NCBI GenBank assembly: GCA_963969595.1
Contig: OZ018409.1
Coordinates: 43,723,282-43,787,281, forward strand
Length of the DNA stretch: 64,000 nucleotides
Source of the DNA: Neckera pumila
Taxonomy: Eukaryota; Streptophyta; Bryopsida; Hypnales; Neckeraceae
Reading direction: 5' to 3'
In this document: positions 11,854 to 23,319 of the stretch, piece by piece
Position numbering within the stretch: the stretch's first letter is position 1
Layout: every line of letters starts with the position of its first letter
The notes under the pieces: model-generated
Database searches by the model: none
Seen by the model: only the letters and a program-made list of their open reading frames with translations
What the model was told of the DNA's origin: nothing
Made by a program: the position numbers and the translations under genes

Positions 11854-12855
11854 GGTGGTGCCCCGAACCCTAATTTTCTTCCTGACCTCCAATTGCTAAA
11901 ATTCTACATGATTCAGTCAAAAATCTTCATGGGGGTTGCATTACCTTGCCCCCTGGAGCAGATGGAGCTCCTTCTCCCTCATGTCTCAAACCCTAACCCG
12001 CAACCTCCAAGGCACTCCTGTTACTCAAAATTCAGGGGAATCCTGATCACCGAATCTACAAAACGATCACAATGCAATTGCTTCAAAAACTTGACAGCGA
12101 GACGTATTTCGACGCGCCGTGTTAAAAAGTCTTCTGCAAGAAGGATACTATCCTAAACCATTTAGATCGAACTGAGAAACCCACATTGTTTGATGCGCCC
12201 ACCAAAACCCTCCCCCAAACCCCAAAGAATTGATTGCGAGACACGCTCAAATTCTCAATAGTCATTAGCAGATGCACACTAACAACCTAAACCTAACCAT
12301 TAGGTCAAACTTTTGACCACACACATTGACAAAACCCTCCCTCACAGAAACTAATATACTCTCAAAAAAGCGATTTTGAATCGGGAGAAAGTGAACTCAC
12401 CTCCATCCACCAACGGCCTCTCCAAGACACATTACAATTTCATAAGCACCGAAAATCTCCAGCAAGCTTCTTACCCCCCTCAAAAAGCTCTCAATAATAC
12501 CGCGCCTATTAGTAGCTACAAAATCTCTCAGTGTCGACTAATCTCTCTCTCTCTCTCTCTCAACAAAACCCTAAAATCTGGACGAGGGGTTTGCACAGAT
12601 TGGAGTTGCTGCAGGAGCGCAACCAAACGGGTGGAAACATGTGACGTCGGGAGTTACGACCTACGTCAGCAAGTGGAAGGGAGCGTGGGAACGAGCGTGG
12701 GAACGAGCGTGGGGTACAGCAACCGAGCGGCCCAAAGGATTTTGTCACCGAGCTTGACAGAGCAGTTGTGCGCACGCTTCCAAGCTCCATCGTCTTCTCC
12801 ATCGCTCCATCTGCAACTCCGTCTCGCTCGGTCGGCGATTGCTTGCTTCCTTCTG
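11854..12855. promoter_or_regulatory. Shared divergent promoter region (rhomboid / IDM-like)
   Basis: About 1 kb separates the rhomboid start codon (minus) from the first splice donor of the plus-strand gene. It contains a (TC)10 run at 12542-12561 and a GC-rich, pyrimidine-rich block at 12760-12855 that ends in the donor CTGTAAGT, which reads as a leader exon of the plus-strand gene. GGGAGCGTGGGAACGAGCGTGG at 12678 shows a 12-bp tandem duplication. TC-rich runs are common near plant transcription starts. The two genes may share control elements. Confidence 0.5.
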
Positions 12856-13891
12856 TAAGTCAAGTCAACTTCTCAGCTCATTCCTCGCGTTTCTCACGCC
12901 GTTATTCTGGGATGCCATTTCCTTGCAGTTTGCTTGTTCCTGAGCCAGTAGTTTGATGTTGGTATGCATGATAGAAATTGAACATATTTCTGAAAGACTA
13001 GGGCGGATATGTGAGTGTGTAGATTAGACACCCCGAGCAATATAGGTTTGTTGTTTCGAAAGGGTAGTGTAGGTTACCGGATTGCGAAACAAAAGGGAGA
13101 TAAGTGACCTAAGTTAGCGATTGCGGTTTTGTTTTGAGGGTTTTGTAGTTTTTTTGCATGTGATCTTATTGTTCTTGTGAGAAGAAGGTAGTTTGGTATG
13201 TCTTCCGCGGTTTTGAACGGTAGTCGCGTCCTGATTTGGCGACCTCGTCTCGGACCAGTACGCGGTGTGGGTTAGGGTTTAATTGCGCTGTGAAGCGTTT
13301 TGCATGAACACCACTCGCTATCTACATCGGTGCCCAGCAATTGTTTTTGGGGCACAGATGCATATTGCAAATTTTGTCCATACAAATCCTAAGGAGCAAG
13401 GTTTGGGGCTGTATGGAATAGACGACAGCGGCCTGTCCAAGGATTTATTGATGACTGATACTTGCCCTGACCATGGACTTCATTTAGAAAGTCTCAGTGA
13501 TCAATCTCCGGAGTTTTGTGGTATGGAACGATTGTTCTGTTTCCAGCAAAATTGTGCATTACCCTATGTAAGTAATATATGGTCAGAATCCATTATTGAG
13601 TTGGAATTCAATTCTAAATTCTTTTCTAGCATCAGATTATTAAAATTGAAAGAAACTCAAACCACCTTTGACTCCATCGGATCACTTCACCTAGAGTAGG
13701 GATATGGCTTGACCTAATGACAGCTTCAGATTGTTCAATTGAAAGAAACTCAAAACACCTTTGGTTCCATCGTCTAGAGTAGGGAAATTGCCTGACCTAA
13801 CAGCAGCTGGAGATTGTCCAACTGAAGAAACTTAAAACATCTTTGGAACCATCTGATCACGTCACCTAGAGTAGGGAAATTGCTTGACCTA
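12856..13891 (+). other. Leader introns/exon of the IDM-like gene
   Basis: A donor at about 12856 opens a leader intron. A further possible exon ends at 13567 before the donor GTAAGT and has an open frame of about 95 codons, with the phrase CPDHGLHLES. Joining that exon to the acceptors at 13917 or 13926 gives the wrong phase for the conserved frame, so I do not include it in the protein. It may be a leader exon with a short upstream frame. Confidence 0.35.
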
Positions 13892-13900
13892 ATGGGAGCT
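13631..13900. repeat. Three-copy tandem repeat (~90 bp) at the 5' edge of the IDM-like gene
   Basis: Three units share AGATTxTxxAAxTGAAAGAAACTC-like starts, then CACCTTTGxxTCCATC and CTAGAGTAGGGAAATTGC, ending in TTGACCTAA. The third unit runs into the putative first coding exon, so the candidate start codon at 13892 lies inside a repeat unit. Confidence 0.75.
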
Positions 13901-16720
13901 GGGCAAAGGATTTGCAGTGTAAACAGGTTGGGAGTGGTGTCATCTATCAAGCTGGACGAGTCAGGCAGCGAGGTGGTCGGGATGATGGAAGGAGACTTCG
14001 GTCTCATGGAGCAACCATCCCCTCCTTCCACAGGGGATTGTTATCCGGATCCTGTGAGCTTACCCAAAGCCCGCGTGGGGGCGTCCACAAATGATCAACG
14101 CTTTCTTTTGGTTTTCATTCTTGGAACCTATTTTGGTCCTGATTTGCGTGAAGAGATTCCTCGGAAATCGGCTGTGCAGCGTGTCTGTATGGGCCTGCCT
14201 CCCTATTCAGCTGACGATCTCGGAGGCTCTTTCTTTAAGCTATCAGAAATTGAGAGCATCTACTACTATGCGCTCAGGTATACATTTCTCACTCTACATA
14301 CGCTGTTTTTCTTGCATTGCAATGGCTTGAAGTGTTTTTGAATGACACGATTTCACCAAAAATTCGTAGTTTGAAAAAGATAATTTTGATTGATCATATT
14401 GTGAATAATCAACAATTCAGATGAGGTCAAATGTTATATTCTTAGAATCAGTGAAGAGCATTGCATATTGTGTCGTACGTTAAATAATTTGGACAAAAGA
14501 AACTCTGTGTTTGACCCACTCCAAACTACTCCGTAATAAATAAAATGAGGCTCAATTTGGGCTTAGGGGTTAAGTATGGCTATTTGCATGACGAAATGCT
14601 TTGTTGGATCATTAGGAACTCACATCCAAGTGCTCGAGTCAAACTGCAATCACTTTACAAATTCCTGCAAGGTCACCTGGCGCCCCCTGTGAAAGAGAAT
14701 TTGGAAGATGTGCGGCAATTCACAGCCTTTTTCCCACCTCATTTGCACCGCCAGTCTCGTTACAAGGGGACTTACAAAGTGATTGAGAGTATGGTGTTCA
14801 TCGATGACCCAGACATGACGTACCTGAAAGAGGATGACATTGAGCGGTTCAAACGCCTCAGTGGGCTTCCTGACCTGGCACTGGATCGAGAGGACGCGCG
14901 CAATTTTCAACATGGACAACGGAATGACCGAGATGATGAGAGACAGGTAATCTGGCTACATATTGCCCTTCTACTTGCAATTGTAATTCTCGCTACGAAT
15001 GTGCAATCAGTTGTTGTATGCGGGTTTACTCTCCAGTCTACTTAAAATATATTTGTTTTGTAGAACATCGGGTAAGATGGATGATACTATTTGCGTGACG
15101 TTAAGCATTTTAGCATTGGTAGGATTGTGCTTTGGGGGAGATCTATATAGAGCTGTGGAGAGATCTTTGGGTACAAGAGCCAAATCTGTTGTGATCAATT
15201 TTTTATCCCTACGTACGAACTTTCTATGCAATTCGAATTGAGAGGTTTAGACCATTACTTTAAGTGACAATGGACAACCCTATTTTCATTCAAAGATCAG
15301 TTGTCATAGACATTAAGTCAGGTCATGCTTACGCCACTTATTAATAAGTCCATCCAGGTATATGAATAGATAAGTTGCTGTTGGAAACAGGTGTTGGTAT
15401 ATGAGACGGGATCACTTCCCGAACGTTTTAGTATCCTCCAATTTATGTTATGGAAGTGCAACGTGACGTATCCAGTATCATGACGATTTATTGAAGTCCA
15501 CTAAGGATTCTGACTCTTTCCCTTTGACATGAACGACTTTGAATGGCAGGCACGGTTTCAAGCAATGGCAGTAGCCCATGGTCAACTTCAGGACCCGGGT
15601 GCTCCTCAGCACCCTCTGGTAATCATGGACTCTACTGTTGACAAGAGGAAGCGAAGGAAACGTGAGTCTCACCTGGACGTTCTCTCCCTCCCATCCCCTT
15701 TACCAGGAGGATTGCCCCAGAAGGAAGAGAAATCAGATTGGGCTCCAAGCAACAAAACCGGACCTGCAATGCTGCTGCTTCCCTCCTTGCCGAGCCTGGA
15801 TCAGTGGAACACGATCGTCAATGCAACGAAGCCCGTAATTACCTTCACAGGGACTGCAGCAGCACGCAACGCAGGTCCTTTGATCGGTCTTGTGGATATT
15901 GGGATTAGTGAAGACGCTTATTTGTTCCGCACTGCATTGCCTGGTGTCAGGAAGGAAGAAGGTGTGAATCCCAAGGCTCCTGAGATTCTCTCTCATTCTT
16001 TTCATTATTTGGGAAGCAGTTGTTCATTATCTCAATGCAGACAAGTTTCGCCGCTGTGGCAAGTTCTGCTTGGCAAAGAAGAGGCTCAGACTGTGGGCCT
16101 TAACTTTGTGCACAATAGTATTAAGTGTGCACACAGTAGCAGAGAGCTATAACGTGAGAGTTCCAGTTTGTTGTTTCTTGTGCGAGTATTTTCAAATCCC
16201 TGTGTAATCAAACTCGTGAGGCAATGTGAGGTAATGGCAAAGCAGGTCAGGTCAGAAGAACAACCGCAGGTCCGTACCCCCCTTGCCACTAATGCGCTCG
16301 GTAGGTCCTTACCTGCAGTTATTCTTAACAACCTGGCCTCCTTTGCCATTACTTCGTCGAGGAAACTTTTCTGTTTTATTTTTTGGTTGATCCTCTTGTA
16401 TCCTATTGTGGTACTAGCAATTATGATGTGGATTTTTGTGTGCAGGTGCATTCAAATGTGAGGTGGAGTGTGATGGTAAGGTGATGATCAAGGGCACTAC
16501 CACAACTGGGGGCGATCGCATTGTCAGGCAAAATGGAGTGTTTCTCATGCAGACGCAGTATTTGTGTCCCCCGGGTCCCTTTACTGTCTCCTTCTCTTTG
16601 CCAGGTCCTGTAGAACCCAATCAATTTACGGGCACCTTTGGTTCTGACGGTATTTTGGAAGGTATTGTCGTGAAACAACGACATAGAAGTGGTGCAGCCG
16701 CTTTAATTTTTGAGCCTTGA
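13892..16720 (+). CDS. HSP20-like (alpha-crystallin domain) protein, INCREASED DNA METHYLATION 2/3-like
   Basis: Exons 13892-14277, 14550-14946, 15550-15961 and 16446-16720 join in frame to 489 residues with GT-AG junctions. The C-terminal ~140 residues are the alpha-crystallin-type domain: [20 protein letters not shown], then across the last intron [36 protein letters not shown] and FGSDGILEG. The middle contains a charged KRKRRKR run, a possible nuclear signal. The N-terminal blocks [12 protein letters not shown] and GTYFGPDL, and [17 protein letters not shown], belong to the same plant family (Arabidopsis At1g20870 type). In Arabidopsis, IDM2 and IDM3 act with the histone acetyltransferase IDM1 in active DNA demethylation; that role here is inferred from similarity only. 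The start is uncertain because the 5' end is repetitive, and the 14550 acceptor is weak but is the one that keeps phase. Confidence 0.75.
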
Positions 16721-17189
16721 GGGTGCCAAAAACATTATGTAGGAAACTTGTACTAAAGCTGTTGAATAATGGTATTCTTTGATAAACTTCTCCATTAATA
16801 TGATAAGAGAGTTTGTACCCAATTAGAGAATTGATGTCTAGAAAGGCTAGTGTTGTGTGATAACTTCTCCATCAATGTTAGAAACAGAGCATTGATATGT
16901 TTTCACAAGCGTGAGTTCTATTGTTTCACAAGGTTGCATGTTTGAGTGTGTGTTCTGAGACAAATGGCACATGTATTGTAATCATAGAGTTGAATATTAA
17001 ACAAACTTGTGTACATTTGAAGGAAAGAATGGAAGGTTTGTGGGGTAGATTCTCACTACATTTCTCATATTCTGTTGAGAATACATGAACCTTGTATGGA
17101 AGAAACTGGATGTTTGATATTTACGTATATACTCAATATATTTGAATTGGAAAAAAAAATCATTGTACAATGTGATCATGTAGTGCAAG
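16721..17189. other. Convergent 3' flank between IDM-like and AUX/LAX genes
   Basis: About 470 bases lie between the stop codons of two genes facing each other. It is AT-rich, with AATAAT- and AATATT-type possible polyadenylation signals (for example near 16767 and 16993), and holds no gene. GATAACTTCTCCAT-like sequence occurs twice (about 16780 and 16860). Confidence 0.5.
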
Positions 17190-20100
17190 TTATTTGTGTT
17201 TACATTGATAGCATTCTTGAAAAATGCCAAAGTTTTTCACTTGATCAATGAGGTTTGAAAAACTCGCCCACGCCCCAAATCCTACTCCAAGAATGGCAAT
17301 TGTAACAATTATCACAAAGTTGAGTGTGACCATGCCCCACCATCCTACAGCTCTTCTAACCTTGCCTGGTTGTTCAGCAGCATTCTGCACAATTGCAAAA
17401 GAAATTCTAAGTCTATTGTTTATTATGGATTAGCATGTATGTATATGAAATTTTAATTAATAATAACAGAGTGACAAAATGTAAACATTTGTAATTTTAA
17501 TTTGAGTCAAAAAAGAATGAAAAGATTGAACTCATATACCTCTCGTGCAATTGGGTTCCAAAATGTGATGGTGTAGGCAATGCAAGGGATAATGAATACA
17601 GAGAAACTCATAAAGAGGGATCCGATGACAGAGTTCAAAGGACCAAAGAAAGGAAACATAAGGGCCAGTAACCACAGTAGCAAGCCAAGTGGTATTCGGA
17701 CCAATATGCGTTTGAAGTAATGTGATTGATGTACACCCAAACGCTTCTCCACCATAAAATTGAGAGGCATAATGTAGAGCCCAAATGCTACAGCCTACAT
17801 AAAATACAAGAAAACAAACCATTAAGTATTAAAATAGGGCAATTACAATATCAAACCTTGACGTTATTATTTATTTAATAGTATGCTTGGATAGAAATTG
17901 TATGCTTGAAAGAAATAATACTTTTGAAAAATGTGAATTGAATTAATTACCTGATGGATTATCATAAAAATGAGAGCAGTATCTCGAGCCTTGGAATCCG
18001 GCAACAAACCCAATGCATTATTCTCGTGCAACAATTCATCGCCATACGACCAATATAGGGCATATGAATGTGGTACTGTAATAAGTAACACAAAAATTGT
18101 GCAAGCCAAATACACATATTTGTATTTCACAGGTTTCCACATTGCGTGCATGATCTCTCTGCACATTGATTTGACCACATATGCAAATATGTTTAGTGAA
18201 TTACAAAATTTGGCATTCATAAGGTAGGAGGTTATAATCCGTCCCTTTAAGCCTAAATACCTCGTCAATGACAATAATAGATATTTCAAGGAACATGACA
18301 CTCGTTCCTAGATAGGGGATGCATTTAGAATGCAGTCAATTTGTGGACCTCCCACCTTAGTGGCAAAAGAGAAACTTGCATTTGAAGTTCAATGATAATT
18401 TCTTGGTAAATGAACTTACATTGTAACTGCATGCCCTCCAGTTCCAAATAATATGTTGGTGGTGCCAGTAAAAAAGGATTGCTTATTTATTGGAGCTGAG
18501 TATGTCACACCTGCAGGCTAAAATCAAGCAATCATACAAATTTTCCATTAGTCTTGAATCAAAACAATTGTAAGCTAGTTAATACAAATTCATTTACGCA
18601 AAGTATAGAATAATATGATTTCTTTTGCATAATTATAAGCAAACTAAGTCAAAGAGGAAACCAACCTTTCCACGAGCTATGGCCGCGCTCAACATATACC
18701 ATGAAGTATAAGTGGTTGTCAATGCACCCATAAACGAAAAGACACGGAAATTATGGATTGTTGGAAGCAAGTCAATAGTAAGAGAAGCAGCTCCAAATAT
18801 CAATGCCCAGTTTCTTTTGCTCAAGCTCGGATTCAAGTAATATGCATTACTGCAACCAAACCAACCAACAAGAGTTTCATTACCACAAGAACTAAATGAT
18901 TGTGGCTTAATGTTTCTAAACAAGTATCGTATGAACTTGAATTGTAATAGTCGAATGTCTTTCTCATGTTACATTTCTAATCCATCAATAAAAAATAAAC
19001 GCAAAATTCATTAAGACTAACCTTGTCTTTTACGCATAAGACTTAGTACAAGAAAGTGAGTATTGTTTCAAACCTGGCACACGCGATAATTTGAACCACT
19101 GCAACCGCGCCGACAGTGACCACGTTGAAGAAGAGAGAGATCCTCATTGCCCACCTCCCAACCAAAGCACCCAAAAGCTCATGATACTGAATCACATGCC
19201 TTTGAAAGTCGACGCCTTCTTTCTCCTTTCGAGCTCGATACTCCACATACAAACGAGCCAACAAATAGCATGTGTAGACCCCGATCAACACATACAAGAA
19301 ATGAAAGAACAAGTTATACTTCATTCCCATCTGAGCGTACGATGTGGGCATGGACAATATCACTTGTCCCACCTGCAACACAAATTTTATCGCATGATTC
19401 ATGAAATGAGTTGGAAATTCACACAACTTCAACAATTCTTGTGCACTGCTCAAATCATGGCTTCTGACCAAGCTGTGTTCTTTCAAGACCTCGGGACTAA
19501 TGGAACCTTGGAAGTTGTGATTCAATGAACCACCTACCTGGACAAACCCAACGTAACTTGAAGCCCAAGAAGTACAGACTCAATCTTCTGGCCATTACAG
19601 ACAGAGTAAATCTTATTAAACATCTTACTGATCTGCATGGAATGTTTTGGGTGAATCCATAAACCCATAAATCTTGCAGAGAATCCATAAATCAAAGAGC
19701 ATTGCATCTAGAATATTAATCAATGGCCTGTCTGCGCCGCTCTCTGTTCGTCTCTCTCTTGTCCAATTGTTGTCTTGTCCTCCCACCAGGCCCCTGTGGC
19801 TGGTGGTTTGTATTGTGCTCTCTGTGCAATGAAATTCCGTTTCATTTGTGCCGAAAAAAGAAAAAAGAAAAAAAAGAATATTACCGGTAATCATTGACCT
19901 TAATTAATCAAAATTGCAAGCACTTCGTAACTTAAACGATTCTAAGAATGATCCCAAACTACGTGAATTGAAAGAAATAAAGACTGCGGTGCGTACAGAA
20001 TTGATGGAACACTTTTTGTAAAAGGTTCGTGGGGTTCAACTAAACTTTGTCAACAATATCAGTACTCGTTGAATTCTCCCATAGCATCACCACTACGTCA

Positions 20101-21121
20101 AGAATCCTAATCCTGACCTTCAAAATTCCAAGTCAATGAACGGGTAGAACCGGCAGATGATTGTAAGACGGGCTCTTTCATCTTCCTACATCTGTCTACT
20201 CAAAATCAAAGCTTTAGGCAAAATTCTAAGCAATATTATCAAAAAGAAATTTTTATCAAAGTAAAACTCCAACCAATAACCCAAAAATATGAATGAAGTC
20301 AGATCTGATAGTTATAATAAAGGACTACGGATATTCACATGCTTGGCTCAATTTCTCCTTGGACACAATTGCAAGCACGCTAGCTGTACCTAGAATGATT
20401 CCGAAATCGCAATAAATAAAGCCCAAGCAGCGGACAGACTGACAGATCGAGCCTAGCTTCCAATCCACTCGGTTGCTGCAAACGGATCTTGCAATGTCCC
20501 TCCTCGGCAGAAGTACCGTAGAACTGACATATGAGGTAGTTCCGAACAGTAGTAAGAATTCTAACAGTTTTGGACATCGCATTAATATGTAACAGTGGTG
20601 CACAATCCCAAGAAATCACGGAATGTGTTTGGTGAAGACTCAAAAGGCCCAACAAAACTTGTCAACAAATTCATAAATTGTAGAATCCTCCCATGGCATC
20701 ATCAGCAACTAGTTAGCGCACCGAGAAGATACTAATCTGAAACTTCAAACTCTTTTGCAAGAACCAGAAAGATTCCAAAACACCGTGAACGAAAATCCAG
20801 GCAACGTAAACAGACAACTAGTAACGTTCAAACCATACTGATGAGCCTGCAGTAAGTCCAATTCATACTAACACGAGAAGAAGGCTGTATATCTCTTTGT
20901 ATTTTTTGTAAGTTGTGCACCTGTGCAGAAACAGCGTTCAGCCAAGCATCGTAGACAGAGCCGCCATGCCAAATCGCCTTCTTGAACAACGCTCCTGCAC
21001 CTCCGGATCCGCCTTTCTGAGCTTGCTGCTCGGCCTTCACAGGACTACCTCCATTCTCCATCTCTAACTCTAAATGCTTAGTACCGTTCTCAAGCTCCAT
21101 GGCTCTCACGTTGGACTCCAT
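17190..21121 (-). CDS. AUX1/LAX-type auxin influx carrier
   Basis: Seven exons on the minus strand (20921-21121, 19074-19372, 18666-18849, 18420-18517, 17951-18158, 17540-17794, 17190-17384) join with correct GT-AG sites and phases to 1440 bases, 479 residues, close to the ~485 of Arabidopsis AUX1. The family is a plasma-membrane proton/auxin symporter of the amino acid/auxin permease group. Family blocks in order: WHGGSVYDAW (exon 1), YVEYRARKEKEGVDF and QIIACASNAYYLN (exons 2-3), FTGTTNILFGTGGHAVT (exon 4), EIMHAMWKPVKYKYVY (exon 5), FPFFGPLNSVIGS (exon 6) and the C-terminal ECYQC (exon 7). About ten hydrophobic segments are visible. The first intron is 1.5 kb and contains diverged internal repeats. 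Several usually invariant positions are changed (IQYHELL, GRWAMR), so this may be a divergent paralog. No frameshift or stop is seen. Confidence 0.92.
19900..20830. repeat. Diverged direct repeats inside AUX/LAX intron 1
   Basis: Two related segments share AATTGCAAGCAC (19910 and 20368), GAATGATxCC, and further on ACTTTGTCAACAA / ACTTGTCAACAAAT and TCCTCCCATxGCATCA. They suggest an old internal duplication of roughly 0.5 kb that expanded the intron. Confidence 0.5.
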
Positions 21122-21270
21122 TAACTCCAGAGAACAAACAAAACGATTGCAATGGAAGCGGCTATGGGCTCTGACAAGAGACGAGGACAGAACCTGCAGA
21201 ACCTGTGAAGAGATTAGCGAATACTGACAAGGATCTAACTTCAGTTCATATGGCTGTTTCTTTTATAGAA
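21122..21270 (-). promoter_or_regulatory. AUX/LAX leader and TATA box
   Basis: On the minus strand CTATAAAAG (TATA box at 21261-21267) lies about 140 bases before the ATG at 21121, giving a predicted leader of roughly 110 bases. A TAA overlaps the start codon in GTTAATGG, so the frame cannot extend upstream. Confidence 0.6.
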
Positions 21271-22200
21271 TAGAATGTGGGCTTGTGTGAAGCTTGACCC
21301 ATCAGGATTTGTGTCCCTCAAACGTGAAAAGAGGAGGGGAGTGTGTTGATGAGGTGGAAAGTGGGAGTTTGCTAGGAGTTGTAGTGAACTTTTTCTAGGG
21401 ATGGAGTCTGTGAGTAATTATCCTACTTTCTCCTATCTGAAAGAGATCCTTTATGTTTGACGTGAAAGAAATTGAGCCGCCGTCATTGTTGGAATCTAGA
21501 ATTCTTTGAGCTTCATTCACATTGGACAATTTTATTGGTTGTTGGTTTAGAACTTTAGAACTTGTGTTAGTTTAGTGTGTTAGTATGAGGATCTACAATC
21601 CTCTCTACATATGCTTGTTTCTGTGTAAAGGTAGGCTTATTTGAAGCTTGGCCTATGCATTAGGATTTATGTTCCACAAAGGTGAAATAAAGGAAGGGAG
21701 TGTGTTGATGAGATGGAAAGTGGGAGTTTGCTAAGAGTTGTTGAACTTTTTCTTGGAGATGGAGTGAGTAATTATCCTACTTTCTCCAATATCTAAAAGA
21801 GATTCTTTGTATTTGATGCGAAAGAAATTGAGAGGCCATCACCTTTGGAATCTATAATTTGTTTAGCTTCATCCACATTGGACAATTTTATGATTGGTTG
21901 TTGTTTAGAACTTTAGAACTTGTGTTAGTTTAGTGTGTTAGTGCAAGGATCTATAGTTCCCTCTATGTATGGTTGTTTCTATATAGAGGTGGGCTTGTTT
22001 GGGGCAGACATATACATTAGGATTTGTATTCCACAAAGTGAATAGGATGATGAGAATGTATTGATGAGAATGATGGAAAGTGGGAGTTTGCTAGGAGTTG
22101 CTGAACTATTTATATGAAGTGACTGAGTAACTATCCTACTCTCTCTTATTCTAATGAAATTCTTCTTTTTGAAGTGAAAGAATTTGTACCATGGTGATTG
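21252..22200. repeat. Three tandem ~355-bp units upstream of AUX/LAX
   Basis: Markers recur at regular spacing: GTGGGCTTGTGTGAAGCTTG at about 21277 with counterparts near 21630 and 21989; GAAAGTGGGAGTTTGCTA near 21357, 21716 and 22076; CTTTAGAACTTGTGTTAG near 21552 and 21910. The third unit is shorter and more diverged. Only the gene-proximal unit keeps an intact TATAAAA; the other two read GTGTAAAG and TATATAGAG at the same place. Confidence 0.85.
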
Positions 22201-23100
22201 TTGGAATTTCTAAATATCTTATTTTATTCCCGTTTAAAATCTAAGATAGATTTTTTCTTTAGTTATCAATTTGCATCTGTTTTTAGAAGTTCTAGCTCCT
22301 AATTGTCTATTGTATATTGGATGAAACTTATAAATATGACTTTTTTGAAGTTTGTATCAAAATAAAGATATTAGATATTATGTTTAGAAATGATTTATAC
22401 TATAAAACTTCAAATGTATTACTTATAAATTTTTGAATTGTGATTGTAATTAAGCATATAAAAAATTAGAATATTGTAATCATTTTTTAAACATACCAAA
22501 AAATATATATGATTTGGATGATCTGGTGAAGTTTACTTCAAAAAATTGACATTTTATAGGATTCTATCCTAAATTGAACAATAACAAAAAAAAAGGAATT
22601 TACGGTTTACAGTGGTTGCAAGAAAGACCAACCAATTTTTTTAGCATTTTCTATTGTACTCATTTTTTCTTCTGGGAATATTGTATATTTAAAAAAAAAA
22701 AATTTAATGTGAAAAAAATGTTTCATGTATACACTTTTAAAAAGAAGGTACTCGAGGAAGGAAAAGCATAGACAAATTCTCTAGGTAGGAGAACTAGAAA
22801 ATCTCATGAAATGTGCAAAATGTCATGAAAATAGGTACTTTTACATTTCAATTTGTAAAAAATAGGAAAAGAAATTTAAAATATAAACTAAAAATTGGAA
22901 ATTTGGGAGAATTTTATGATGAAGAGATTTCAACAAAAGAATGATTTTAAAACCATTTTCAATGTTCAAAAATGCGCATGCAAAGCAGCCTTGTTAGCAC
23001 GCATGTAGAGGACATAAAATAATTATTTTTAAATTTCCTTTGGTAAAAATATGATTTTATACTATGAAAATAAACCACAAAAATTTCAGCTTTAGATCAT
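22200..23100. other. AT-rich intergenic DNA
   Basis: Very AT-rich with many A or T runs. No gene, RNA or clear repeat was recognised. Confidence 0.5.
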
Positions 23101-23102
23101 TA

Positions 23103-23317
23103 CACTATAAGAAATTCACATTTAGGTGACAAACCTTGATTTTTTTTGACGGATTTTAGTAGACATCCAATGCAACAAATCCATGTCTTTTGTCAAAAAA
23201 ATGTCTAGCCTAACATCAATGTTGACATAAAAAACATGGGTTTATTGCATTGGATGTCCACTAAAATTTGTCAAAAAAAAACAAGGCTCGTCACTTAAAA
23301 TGTGGATTTGTATAGTG
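23103..23317. mobile_element. CACTA-type foldback MITE
   Basis: The 215-bp element starts CACTATAAGAAATTCACATT and ends AAAATGTGGATTTGTATAGTG in inverted form, flanked on both sides by TTA (23100-23102 and 23318-23320). The CACTA terminus and 3-bp target duplication are the hallmarks of the CACTA (En/Spm) superfamily. The interior is nearly palindromic, with ATCCAATGCAA facing TTGCATTGGAT. It is non-autonomous, with no transposase. Confidence 0.85.
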
Positions 23318-23319
23318 TT

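Noticed and set aside
21252..22200. CRISPR-like regular repeats
   Set aside because: Units are ~355 bp tandem duplications without short repeat-spacer structure, and the DNA is plant nuclear.
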